A stretch of DNA of 64,000 nt from Stichopus chloronotus. Taxonomy: Eukaryota; Echinodermata; Holothuroidea; Aspidochirotida; Stichopodidae. Location of the stretch: NCBI GenBank assembly GCA_021234535.1, contig CM037846.1, positions 12,292,705 to 12,356,704 of the forward strand. The letters are read 5' to 3'. Position numbers and translations under genes: made by a program. Shown here piece after piece: positions 1-11,538 of the stretch. The notes beneath the pieces are model-generated. The model had not been told where the DNA came from. It ran no database searches and saw only the letters and a list, made by a program, of their open reading frames with translations. Positions within the stretch are counted from its first letter, which is position 1, and each line of letters starts with the position of its first letter.

Positions 1-127
1 TAATATGAGCCACTCTGCATCTTTCGAATTCGCTGTCAATCAAAGAGTACTGTAACTTAGAACCAGTTGAGAGTTTTGCTTTCCGGAAAGTAAAAATACA
101 GCTTAGGGTGATGAGTTACGGCCTTTA
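1..127 (+). repeat. Left copy of a window-spanning inverted repeat
   Basis: This segment is the reverse complement, at roughly 90% identity by eye, of 63793-63912. Shared landmarks are CTCTGCATCTTTCGAATT, GCTGTCAATCAAAGAGTACT and AGCTTAGGGTGATG. The copies differ by scattered substitutions and one 7-base gap near position 54. Similarity stops abruptly just after CCTTTA, which looks like a real element edge. The other edge may lie outside the window. It is most likely two insertions of one dispersed repeat family in opposite orientation; no coding potential is seen. Confidence 0.8.
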
Positions 128-552
128 ATATTATATCGCAGACATATCACTTTGCCTTTCCTAGTCAGGGGTTTGGTATAGAAAAACGTACACCATAGAG
201 GGGGAATCTTCCACGTAAACTCTTCAGATGGAAGATCCTCTCACACGCCTGTGAATCTTGTGTATCCACCAATTGGATCCGCCCCCGGTACTGGGGCTTA
301 AGTACCAACCAATTGCAGCAATAACTTGTTATATGACACCTCTGTCAATGAAAATCGACATGGTGGTCGGAAAAAAAGGGCCCGTTCTGAAATGAACTCA
401 GTTGCATCTCTAACGTTTAAAATCGTGGGAATTAAAGAAAGGGGGGATTAAAGGAAGGGGATTAAAGGAAGGGGGGATTAAAAAATATATGATATACAAT
501 TTGAACGTCTCATATTTCGATCTAACACATTTTTATTATTTCAAAAGTTGCC
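128..552. other. Non-coding stretch with a G-rich short tandem repeat
   Basis: No convincing reading frame is present. At 431-482 the sequence repeats a GGGGATTAAAGGAA-like unit about three times, with a period of about 17 bases and variable G-run lengths. The remainder looks unique. Confidence 0.6.
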
Positions 553-1376
553 AAATATTGCACCAGATTGCTTCTAAGATGAAATAGGAGGTAAAACATT
601 TCTGAAAAATGGACCTCGAACACCCCTTCTCTTCCAAGCTTTTCCCATACCCAACCATCACTCATCTAATGCTTTCCCTCATTTATCAAAATACTGTTGA
701 ATGATATTTTTTCTCATCAAGGTGGCTATCACTTGCCAAAGTTTTCGATACAAGAACCAGATACATTTTGCTATGCAATTATCCACGGTTGTGGCAAACT
801 CAGTAAAAAAACCCCAGTAGTGTTCGGCAGAAAGTAAAAAGTGTTGGAGCTAACTTTCCTGAGACTAGAATTTCTCGGGAAAACAAATGTAACTGCAAAT
901 AAATGCAAAATATTGCTCCAGATTTTTGTCTAGGATTACCTGATATTTGAAAATGTCTCAAAATAAAACAAAATGCTATCTCCAGAAATTGAATTGTCGA
1001 AGTGAATCTTCTGGAAATTACGAATTCTCGCAAAAAATTTTTAAAGAGACGACAACTATTTCACCAGATTGCGTGTAATGTTACCCAGTATTTTGAAAAG
1101 TTTTCAAAATAGGAGGAGGAAGCCCTTTCCTTGTACCCTTCCCCAGGTCAGCCACGGTGCTCAAATTATGTTTTTATCCACCAGTTAAAATACCATTTTA
1201 TACCAGCATTTTCTTCCATCAACTTGGCTATCATTTACAACGTTATCAGTAACAAGACTTTTTCCATGTCCAATCATCGACAATTGTAGCAAGAAGAAAA
1301 AAAAAACTACAATCACAGGAAAGTAAAAAGTGTTAGAGAAAGTTTTGAAAGCTAAGTTTCTCAGGAAAACAAAGGT
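553..1376. repeat. Diverged tandem duplication, unit about 0.5 kb
   Basis: Two successive units share ordered landmarks: CACCAGATTG at 561 and 1062, a GGCTATCA segment followed by a variant AGTTTTC/CGTTATC stretch, and AAAGTAAAAAGTGTT at 831 and 1320. Each then runs into a CTC(G/A)GGAAAACAAA segment. Offsets are 489-501 bases, so small indels have accumulated. An extra partial copy of the unit start (TATTGCTCCAGATT) sits at 911, 146 bases before the 1057 copy. All frames are interrupted, so this reads as old non-coding repeat DNA. Confidence 0.65.
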
Positions 1377-3897
1377 GATTCTAATGGGTCTTGTATTATC
1401 TCAACCCATCTGATATGTTTACCATTCGTTTCGCGACTCCCGTTAATGCCTTTTTCTTGAAGACTGCCCCTGGATTATAAAAATAAAATCGGGATCCCTC
1501 AATGATAACCAATAAAATCAAGCCTCAGAAATCAGAAATAAACCCAAGCGTTTTTTTTTTTGGTTATTTTTTTGTTATTACGGTTTTGTTGTTTCTTTCC
1601 TTTTTAAAATCATAGCCACATGTTACAACAAAACTCTTTTCATTTTCAACAATGATGATCCAGACAAATCCCTGACGGCGAACATTTGGTAGCAGAATAC
1701 GGGGAGAGTCTTTTTTTAATATCACCACCATTGATGCATGCTGTATGCTGCTTGTGATGTAAAGGACTTTTGAGTTCAACAAACGTTGCTTCATTGATTG
1801 TATGTTCTTCGGGGAAGAAAGTTCTGAGAAAATGTAAATAGAAAATGAAATGATGCGGGGGATGTATAAAATTTTTGTAAATCAGATTGAACAATTTGAA
1901 AAAGAGAATTAAATAAGAACAATAAAATAATTACGACTATTTGGTGCGGCTGTTTTTTAATTGTTTTTTATTTTGTTGTACGCAGATTTGGCTTAACTTT
2001 CCTTTCACATGTTTCCAATGACATTCTGTTAATTTGTAACACCAATTGAAAGTATTTGCAACCAGGTTTCCAACTTTATGGCGCCATTTGTCAGGACGTC
2101 AAAGCACCCTACTGACTTTCGATTGTACGTCGGTTGGATAAAGTGGAATCGATATCGTGTGTGGTGGGATAGACTACCGCACTTGATGGGTTTGTAAAGG
2201 GCTGTGATTGGGGACACACGCGAGAAATAAGAGCTTGTAACCGGGGATGTGCTAAAAAAAAAAAAAAACTGGGATATCCCCGTTTCTGGATATTTTAACA
2301 TAACGCAACTTGGGGTTTCAGATATGCGCTCTTAAGTTTGGAGCTCAGTCTGACGTTTTCCCAAATTACCTGTTATATGGATTTATTCCTGTATATAGGG
2401 GTGTATGTGTGTAAAAAATCATACACACAGTTCCGTTTTGGGTGTGAATCGGAGATTCATACAAGTCTTATATCAGTAAAGTGGGGACATCATGTGCAAA
2501 GTGAGTATATCACCGTTTACGTGAGGAAAAGTCCATGTCTCCAATAGGCGCCGTTAAGGTGTATGTGTGTGCACCGTATAAATGACGATAAGCAAGTGTT
2601 GTGTGGCTCTTTTTCTCAAAAGTCCGATGTACATGTTATGAGGGACAGCAAGAACTTACCCCAGAATGACGTAGGAGTAATCATTGGGTGGAATTTGACA
2701 AACTCTTTGCGAATGCTCACTTTGCCTTTCATAGCGGAAATTGATTGAAGAACGCGGGATACAAGTTTTTCTCTCGAGAAAATAGAGATGAGAGAGAAGA
2801 TAGGGGAGACAGAAAAAAAAAAAAAAAACACGGAGGACCAGTAAATAGACAATAGATTCCTTGTATGAAATTTCAGAATTTGGATAAAAGTTATTTGTCT
2901 TTTCGAGTTTTCGTTAATTTACGTTCAATTCAACTTTCATTCTGATAAATACTACGAAACTTCAACAGCCTCTGACCGATGTTCAAAGAGATTGGTAACT
3001 GAAGGAAATTGATATTTTATAAAAAAAAAAAAGTGTGAATAATTACCTCTCTTTATTGGTCAAAGCCATCTATAAACAATATCTTCGGTTTGGAAAATTA
3101 TAAATTTAAAAAATAAATGTTTATTTCAAAAATGTATATTGCGTTATGGGAAATCAGTGATGCAACAAAGTCACAACTACTTTGAATGATATCCTTGGTA
3201 TTTTTTTGTAGACGTGACTGTCGTCAAAGAAACATAAGATAACGATAGTTTAAGAGATGTAACTTTAATTTTTATCTTTAAACACAACTCTTACAGTATG
3301 CATAATCTAAATTTTTTCCACTAGGTGTCAAATTTCAAGGTTGAATAACCCCTACGATCCCAAAGAAAAACGAAGAGTTTTGCAGTTATTTGCCTGTGTT
3401 GCATAACATAGCCCCTTTTGTAAACTTGAGGAAACGGAAATGTTTTTCTTAACAGGATAAATCTTTCCTCAAGGGTCAATATGTCGAACAAGATATTAGT
3501 GCGAGGCTTGAAGTGTCTGCAGTGAACAAAAAAAAATGATGCTTTCATTTAGGAACCCCTTTACCTACCAGTGAAATATTTCGCCAATTGACAATTCAGA
3601 ATTCTAAAACCTGTTGTATTAATTTGCTTTAATCTATAAGCAGATTTCGATACTTTCTTGTTAGGACTTATATCCTGCAAGACCTATCATCTCTCTGATG
3701 GTATTGTAATTCCTGGTTAATGTAACATGAAAATGATCAAAGAGAAAGCATGGACCGTTATCGATATTCAATTGAAATTGTATGGAGTTTCTCTCGAAAA
3801 GTTACGTCAACAAGTCTACGCAAACTTCAGTTTAAAAAAAATATAGAAATATGTTTAACAACCTTAATGGCTATGTGGGAACCGTGACGTGTAATAC
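1377..3897. other. No supported gene
   Basis: Only short open frames (under about 90 codons) without good splice sites or recognisable motifs are seen on either strand. The interval holds A/T homopolymer runs near 1552, 2254, 2813 and 3023, and GT-rich patches near 2400 and 2560. No element edges were recognised. Confidence 0.6.
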
Positions 3898-4045
3898 CTT
3901 CTATGGAGACGTTGTCGTAGACCTTCCAACAGTCCGCTTGCATTTCCATGTGATAACTGTGGTAGTCTAACTCGTAGGGAAGGTCGGAATCTTCTGCAGC
4001 AATGGATTCTGGGAGACAAAAGGTCGTCACAACAAACGCCAAGAC
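3898..4045 (-). CDS. Candidate internal exon, possible signal peptide or membrane segment
   Basis: On the minus strand a pyrimidine-rich tract ends in CTCTACACAG, a strong 3' splice site, followed directly by an open frame in phase 0. The encoded segment starts VLAFVVTTFCLPESIAA, a short hydrophobic run ending in small residues. It is followed by an acidic and aromatic stretch with one cysteine (QADCWKVYDNVSIEG) and a potential N-glycosylation site. The chosen donor is AAG before GTATTA, giving 148 bases; the frame stays open to about 3830, so a later donor is possible. The start could be the rest of a secretion signal whose methionine lies in an upstream exon, or a membrane segment. The family was not recognised. 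The acceptor is seen; that it is used is inferred. Confidence 0.45.
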
Positions 4046-4256
4046 CTGTGTAGAGGAAACGAAGAAATCAAATAAATTAACATAAAAGGAAAAAAAAAAT
4101 GAAAAAGTAGGTGTACTAAAAGTAAAGACAAGAGGACAATCCACGGAGTTGCGTATCCCATCGCCAACATGCACATTGATTTCAATACAGAGCCTGCACA
4201 TTGGAATTTGTAATAGTTTATTGCTAAGTATTAACTTTAAGTTAATTGGTTTAATA

Positions 4257-4895
4257 GTTCTCAAGATATGCTGAAAATACAAATTTTGGGGTAAATGGCT
4301 TTTTCCTCAAAAATCACAAATTTCACTCTCTTTACTACAAAAGTGATATACCTTGAATATTTCATTCTCATGTAAGTTTTTTCAAAATTTTGCATTAACT
4401 GCTCAAATACTTCTCAAGATATGCTGGAAATAGCAATTTTGGGCAAAATTGGCTTTTTTCTCCAAAATCAGCAAATTTGACTCGATTTCACATTACAGTA
4501 ATATTATGTTGAACGATGTGTTCTCAGGTTAGTACTTACAAAACTGTAAATTAATTGATCTGATAGTTCTCAAGATATGCTGGAAATACAAATTTTGGGG
4601 CAAAATTGGCTTTTTTTCTCAAAAATCAGCAAATTGCAATCTCTTTACTGCAAAGTGATATACCTGGAATATTTCATTCTCATGTAAGTTTTTGAAAAAT
4701 TTTGCATGAAATGCCCATATACTTCTCAAGATATGCTGGAAATACCAATTTTGGGGCAAAATAGACTTTTTTTCTCAAAAATCAGCAAACTTGACTCGAT
4801 TTACCATACAACTAATAAATCTCGCACATATTGGCATCATGCACAACCTTACCAAGTTCTAACTTAATTGCTCATATGCTTTTCAAACTATTCTG
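4257..4895. repeat. Tandem array, 155-bp monomer in an A-B-A-B pattern
   Basis: The phrase TTCTCAAGATATGCTGGAAA recurs near 4257, 4410, 4566 and 4722, with a decayed fifth copy at 4879, giving spacings of 153, 156, 156 and 157 bases. Monomers 1 and 3 share CTCTTTACTRCAAA-type sequence followed by CATTCTCATGTAAG. Monomers 2 and 4 instead share GACTCGATTT, so the higher-order unit is about 310 bases. No frame is conserved through the array. Confidence 0.85.
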
Positions 4896-4927
4896 GAAAA
4901 ACCACAGTTTGGACAGGTTCTGACCCA

Positions 4928-4960
4928 AACACACACACACACACGCACACACGCACGCAC
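4928..4960. repeat. (CA)n / CACG-rich microsatellite
   Basis: A run of CA dinucleotides turns into CACG-rich sequence directly after the last decayed monomer of the preceding array. This is direct sequence evidence of a simple repeat. Confidence 0.9.
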
Positions 4961-5002
4961 GTTGGCACGGACACGTTTTCATTTATACCACCTAACAGGA
5001 CC

Positions 5003-5096
5003 CTCCTGTACCCATGGTCACTCTACCATGGGGTACCCCTGGGGTGTCGCTACTCATCCACCCCAAGCGTTTCCATGGCAAACATTCTCCCATGGG
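5003..5096. repeat. Palindrome-rich patch with four CCATGG sites
   Basis: CCATGG occurs at 5012, 5026, 5073 and 5090. The first two sit in a hairpin-forming arrangement with arms CCCATGGT and ACCATGGG around a six-base loop. GGGGTACCCC (5030-5039) is a perfect ten-base palindrome. The patch is markedly more GC-rich than its surroundings. Confidence 0.7.
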
Positions 5097-6825
5097 TGCA
5101 CAGTACAATATATAACTCCACTATACATAATTATGCGGAAAAAAACGGTACAAAATCACGGGAAATCATAATATTGATAAAACAAAAATGGAAACATTGA
5201 GAAGACAAAACAAATATATAAGTGAGAAATTGAGAGTGTAAAAGCAGAAGCAGTTGGGGTACTTTCCCCATCATTTGTAGGGTATATCACGTCACTTAGT
5301 TTGAATGATCCAAGGTCTCTAAAACCCAAACGAAAATGTAAGCAGGAGACTGGATCTTCATTCCATCGTCAGGGAGAAAGGCAATTCTAGCTTTGCAAAA
5401 TGTTTCTCTCACAAAACGGAAATGAATTCAAATTTAGAAAACTTAAAGAGAAAACGAAAATCGTCATTTAAAAAACGGTAAAATCTTGTCTTAAACTAAG
5501 AGTGACTGAACATTCTTTTCATATAATAGACGATCCCTTTAATTGCTGGTCTGAAGTGACCCAAAATGAGGTCATAGGAAACCAAAAGCAAGTCCGCTAG
5601 TTACATTTCATAGGGAAAAAGGATTGGCGGCGGAAATTGCTTCCTGTTTATGTTAATTTTACCCTAACGGGCCACGGTGATGTGAGTCCATTCCACACTT
5701 ACAGCTCAAACATACCACTTTTACAGAACTTCCCCCCCCCCCCTTACTTCCTTATTTCCAGACCAAAGTTTTACGTATTTTACTTTTTTTTTATTTATGT
5801 ATTTTTTTTCTGGTGTTTGTTTCATTTAAAGTAAGTTTAACAAAATCATAGAAACACACACTATAGATCATTTGATTAAACATTATTGTAATACACCCTG
5901 GACACCACCTTTTTGTTACTAAATAAGTTAAAATAATTTTATTGTTTCGTTTAGTTTCATCGTCGAGATTGTATCCTTAAGCTTAAACGTCCTTCCCACG
6001 TTATGGAGTGTTTCTTTCCATCCAAAAGGTTTTGGTATTACACGCGTTCAAAGTAATTGAATCACCCAGCGAGACGCTGTTAATGCCTACGCTTCCCACA
6101 ATTTTTACTCATTTCTTTTTGACTGTGTCTTCCTTTAACCACCTCCGGCAGAGGGGGTACTCCAAAAACTCGAGAAGCGACCCGTCGTCTACCACTCCGA
6201 TCACGGACCCTCCTTTTTTAATGTAAATCAATTCTATACTTTTCTCCAAGACATCTCTCAATCAACGGATTTCACATTCACAGAAAATTTAAAAACAACA
6301 TTTTAACGTCGACCGCAAATATTTGAAACAGACGATAGGAGAAACGAAGAGAACAGTATAGCGTTTTTGATGGCTTCACGTTCACGCTAAGCCTCCTTCA
6401 CTTGATTGTCAATCAAAGCATTAAGATTTTAGTTTATATCATATAAAAGACGCTTTTCTATCCCAAAACAACTTGGTTGAAGGAATGTACTGTGTTACCG
6501 CATTGTAATGACTCAAGAGAATTATTGGTGTGATTGAATGGCTTACTTTATGTCATTGATGTGCAATACGCACACTGTTGATCTGATCCGCAAACAATGA
6601 CATGTGACAGTTCGTTTCAGATACAAAGACAAGGTTTAAACCAAAAATATATCTCTCACTTTCAGAGCTTAATACATTTAGTATTTAGTTCTCCCGTTGT
6701 CGATCTAAAGTGGATAAAAATGAAGTTTAAAAAAAAAAAGTGGTGGACGATGGCGCATAAAATTTAGAACTGTATGTAGTATTGTAATCTATCCTTTATG
6801 GGCCATCTTCCCTACATTTATATAT
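5097..6825. other. No supported gene
   Basis: Only short frames without supporting splice sites are seen. A run of about twelve C residues lies at 5732-5743, followed by T-rich sequence to about 5830. Nothing else was recognised. Confidence 0.6.
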
Positions 6826-6912
6826 AAATATATATATGTGTGTGTGTGTGTATATGTATGTATATATATATATGTGTGTGTATGTGTCTGTGCGTATGTG
6901 TGTCTGTGCAAG
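6826..6912. repeat. Compound (TA)n/(TG)n microsatellite
   Basis: Alternating TA and TG dinucleotides run through this interval with TATG interruptions. Short frames across it are artefacts of the repeat. Confidence 0.9.
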
Positions 6913-7654
6913 AAGTTGGCATTTTCGTGTACACAGGATGCCGAGAATATTGAATTTAAATACAAGTCTTTTGGGATATCAAGTCGCTCATTATCTGGAG
7001 TTCTACGTCCTTTTCTGTGACTAGATCTTTATAATCTTTTTGCTTCCTCTTAGTGGGCAACTCTCATCGTAATTTTTTCCGCCGTTTCTTGAAAATGCAG
7101 TCATTCAATCAACGTGGTGTTTAAAACGTTGGCACTTGCTGTGTTGATCTTACATGCCTCACTCGCACAATTGAGAATCCAACAAAAATCGATAATACCT
7201 ATTAAAGACACCCAAAGGACACCCTCTGAAGGCGTTTAAGAAATGCAGTATAGTTCTTAACTGGTTTTATCTTCATTTGAAAGCAGGGCAAGGTTTAACT
7301 GCACTGTAATACAACAGCAAGTCCTCAATGTTTTAAAATTTCCGACGGCCCTGGTCACAAAAATTGTGAGCCAGTGTGTTAATGGATTCGGTGATATAGA
7401 TACTGATAATAGTTCAAATAAAGATTTATCCATATTTCAGAAACCAGACCCAATTAAAGCCATTCTCTTGTTTCCACTTTTCACACACGACGGTGGATGA
7501 GATTAAGGCTTGTGCAGATAGATTTGTGAGTGAATTGAAATAGCATGCCACATTTTTCTTTTCAATACTTTTAAATTTGACAACATCTTTAAAGTATTCT
7601 TTATTATTCTTCTTTCATTTTTGAAAGATAAGTGAGATTCCTGGTTAGTTTTTA

Positions 7655-7725
7655 CTTTAAATATATACATATTTACATATATATAAATATAGACATATAT
7701 ATATATATGTATATATATATATATT
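7655..7725. repeat. (TA)n-rich microsatellite
   Basis: The tract is TATATA with TACATA and TAGACA interruptions. It is followed at 7825 by the first ATC block. Confidence 0.85.
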
Positions 7726-7824
7726 ATGATTTTTATTTAATCTTCACTTGTAGCTTTGGCAGCGTTTGTTTAAAATCTTTAAAAAAAAATTGCATATCAA
7801 ACTTTCAGAATGAAATTAGAAAGC

Positions 7825-7826
7825 TC

Positions 7827-7896
<70 letters not shown>
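7825..7896. repeat. (ATC)n microsatellite, about 72 bp
   Basis: A nearly pure run of ATC triplets has one ACC interruption. Apparent polyisoleucine or polyhistidine frames here are low-complexity artefacts. Confidence 0.95.
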
Positions 7897-10800
7897 GATA
7901 TTATCTGAAGTTTCCGCTGAAGCACTTAGTTTATACTTCTACTGAAACAGAGATTGGAGTCCTCCGAATGATGTCAAAAGAAAGCGTTTAATAACACTAC
8001 GTGCAGTCTACGCTCGTGTCAAAAGGTTCGCGTCATTTGGAGAACTTACAACTTATACTTTGAAGGGTACGTCTGGGAAATCGGTAACTATTTTCCAAAC
8101 AGACGGACATAATTACATACTCGAAACAGCAAACACGGCAAGTTGTGGATGATTTGGATACTGCACTTTTCTGACACGATGCCTGACGGTAATTGTGAAA
8201 AGGATATTTTATCTGCATAGTATGAACCTTGAAAAGCTCCTGTGTTTTTTGACAATATTTGGTTTGAAAGTTTTTTAAGCGAGTTTACAATTACTTATTT
8301 GTCGGGGAATATACACCACATCTTCTTAATCAACAGGGTGGACGTAACTATTCTTTCAGGGTGGTTATTTGCAAGACAAGTCCAAGGCCTTTACTACAGG
8401 ATCCGATTCTGCTAGCAATTTAAAAAAAAATCTAATAAAACGAAAGGCCAGTTACTGACATTAGGCGTTATAGGTATCAGGATGGCCTTGAAAAAAAAAA
8501 AAAAGTCATAGAGAAGGGCGTGAGTGCATCGCCACGATTGCCGTTGAGATAAGTTTTTATCCATGCAGTCTTCGAAAAAAAATAAAATAAAAGGAAAACG
8601 AAAAGGAGGAAGAATTGAACAATTCAGACAAAAAAATGAAAAAGCCTGATTTCTCTGGGGACAAAAAGTTCTTTTTCTTTCTATTTACAAAGGCAGACTT
8701 GTTTTGTGGGAATATGTGCCCGACGACTCTTTGTTCAAGAGGATGTCCTAACAGCCCAAACCGAACGTGTAAGGAGAAGGGAATTAAAATGTTCCATGAA
8801 TGATCAATAAAACCAAAATAAAACCTGAAAGAGACTTAAGGGAATTTTATGAAAGAATTATCTGAAGACAATTTTCGGCCTAAGATCAGGCTTTTTTTTT
8901 TTCATGGGCCAAAAAACACGACTCTACCCCACCCCCCCCCCCAAACCTCCGATGAGACCGAATTCCGGCAAATGTCCTCGCTTGAAACATAAAAGTGTTT
9001 CACGTTTCCCGAGGCAACCTAAGGACAGTACGAATCTGCAGTCTGTAACTTGTTAAAGTGAAATTGCATGCGCGATTTGGAGAAAAAAAAAAAAGCGTGT
9101 CGTAAGTTGCGTTCATACAGTATTTCATCGACACTTGGGAATCTCGTCGGGGAAAATTTCAACGCCCTTTTTGCATTCAACGTCGCCAATGTAAAATCTA
9201 TATACAGACGGTTTCAAATAATATCTTCGATTTCCATTAGGAAAAATAAAAAATAACCAAATAACATCCTAGTTTTAAATAACGAATAGATGATTTTTTT
9301 TTTCCAGAATGGAATCATAAAATATGAACAACTTAAAAACAATTTTTGTTCAGGTCTGTTCAACCAAATTTAAGAGAAGTTTAATCAAGCTTGAAAGTAT
9401 GAAACTGTTAGCGATAACCGGCTGCTTGTGGACGTACATTTTTATTTTGAAAAGTGTCTCTGGAAATTTTCACACTTTAAATATGAACATTAATACATTC
9501 TTGTATGCAAGTAAATTAGTCAAATATGTATCCTGCAGCAATGGACTGTTTAGATTTTAGATGCTTTCCTAGTACGTGAGATATTGATTTTGATCAGACA
9601 GAACGAGATAATATTTACTTTTCGGTTGGTTTTAGAGCAGGCGTCCCAAAATGGTGCAACTTCAAACGTGGTCGGTTTGAAATTGTAAAGTAATTAGTGA
9701 CAGAAACGAAAAAAACTAATTTTTAAAGCCGTTTGCAAAGTTTCCTCAAAATTGAGATAATTTGCCACTGAAAATTGCCCATTTTGTGGAAACCTTTGGC
9801 TTGAGAAAGTGAACAAACAGCTTTGTATCAGGGACCCCTCTGCACATATGTTCAAGGAGTATAAGGGATCTGCTACCACCCTCATACCACCAGCAATGCA
9901 GGACTGAGGTCAGTATAGGTCACTACATTAGTATTACAGGGTATCTCAAATAAGGCACCTCATATTAAAGAGGCTCATTGAGTTGTTTTGTGAATTTTTT
10001 TTCTAAAGCTGTCAAGTTTCCTTCACATACCAACCACAAATGGTCAAACTAAGATGATCCAAATGTTAGACATACAATGGAACATTAATGAGTGAGTAAT
10101 TAATGATTTAACTTGGTTTTAGAAAATTCGTGGCCAGACACTTGTCATAATCATAGTGCTATATTCACATGCAGACAACCAGTACAAGTTAAGGTCAAAC
10201 ATTTTTACAGTTTCTATAACTATTGGATGTGAAACTTGACTGATTTTGTTAATCGTAATTATTGTCATCTGTTTGTATACCCTTTAATATCATCTCTATT
10301 GATATAAACGCCATGAGCCATGTAGTCAGCTTGTAACATATTTGACTTTCAGTGGCAAAATATGACAAATTTTCAACTCATATTCCAGCTTGAACGCAAG
10401 ACGACAACAAACAACCTGCTCGAAATGTATTGTAAGTTCGTTCAACAAGGAATGAACAAGATGAAAATATGTCGAACAAATGAATGTTCTGAATTTAAGA
10501 CACTTCAGGGAGCTAAAAGTAGACCCAAGCCATATCGAAACAAGTGGCGGTTTCAACGACCATATTATGTGACTGTGCTCTTTGTAATTGCTATTTCCCT
10601 CTTTTCAGCCTCAAAAACTTGCCGTCCGTTTTTCCAGTTCGAAGAATCTGGCATTTGTTTAACCCTCAGCTATAACAAACACTGATAAAACGTCATGGTA
10701 TACATGAATACACCCAGCCAATTTAAACTTGCCCTTCTCCACCGCCCCTTATCCTTGTCACCGCCTGATTCTGACTGAACGTGGGGAACATGTCACTTAA

Positions 10801-11062
10801 ACATAGACAAACAGAGCGCCATCAGATATAAATTAAAGGAGTAAACATTGTTAAAAACTTTTCTGTAAATTCAAGTAGTTTTTACGAGTTTTTTTTTTTC
10901 AAACAAATAATGTTTGTTTACAGCTAGACTGTAATCATGAAATAACATAAAGGGTATAAAAACATAAAGGGTATAAGGGGTATTTTTATGTAAATTAGTT
11001 GAGTTGACAAAAGTCTCCTTTAAAATCGAATAACATAATTTGAATTTGAAAGTTGAGAATCA
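7897..11062. other. No supported gene; weak open frame at 10362-10685
   Basis: The only notable frame is a plus-strand 107-codon one at 10362-10685, with a hydrophobic stretch near its residues 68-81. Two acceptor-like CCAG/TCAG sites inside it and a TGTAAGTT donor-like site near 10431 argue against one continuous coding block. Other content is a C run at about 8928-8942 and A/T homopolymers near 8488, 8890 and 9086. Confidence 0.55.
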
Positions 11063-11538
11063 GGAAACCCCATACGGGCTCATCAAGGGCCCTATAACAT
11101 GTTGATCGTGAAGGAACAGCGGCAAGATTCACTTATACTCTTTTTCGATAAGTGTCCAGAGGAAAACAAGGCAGGAGTGAAACCAGACAATCGCCAATGC
11201 AAACGAATGCAAATCCAAGCCTTCTCCCGGGACAACCATTTAACGCCCCATCCGACGGACGAGAGTGTGTCCCCCACCCCAATCTTAATTCACTTTTCCG
11301 AAGGCGGGGAGAGAAGGCGAACCTGCTCAGTTCAGTAGCCCATCAGCTACAGCTGGTAACGGACAAGACAACGGACAAGACAACACGAACTCAAATAGCC
11401 CCCTCAGCCTACTGCAAGCAGCTTTACTGAACAAGCCCAAATTTGAATCCTCGGAAATTTTCCAAGTGTGTTCCACCCTGATTTGATCCGTTGACCCAAG
11501 ACGGACACTCTAACCACCAAGCTAACTCTCTACCCCAA
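11063..11538 (-). mobile_element. tRNA-headed SINE with a conserved GCGTTAAAT core
   Basis: Read on the minus strand, the element opens with a tRNA-like head. The segment TTAGCTTGGTGGTTAGAGTG fits a pol III A box, and GGATTCAAATTTGG about 75 bases later is a decayed B box. Downstream lies a central block containing TCCGTCGGATGGGGCGTTAA (near 11264-11238) and then TTGTCCCGGG. This resembles the conserved central domain of several marine-invertebrate SINEs, with GGACGTTAAA at its heart; that likeness is from memory. The 3' end is set near a GGGCCCTTGATGAGCCCGTA segment. A 12-base unit, ACGGACAAGACA, is duplicated at 11359-11382. Frames on both strands are interrupted. The exact 3' boundary is uncertain. 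Confidence 0.65.

Noticed and set aside
431..482. G-rich GGGGATTAAAGGAA repeats considered as telomeric sequence
   Set aside because: They do not match TTAGGG-type telomere repeats, are only about three units long and have a variable unit.
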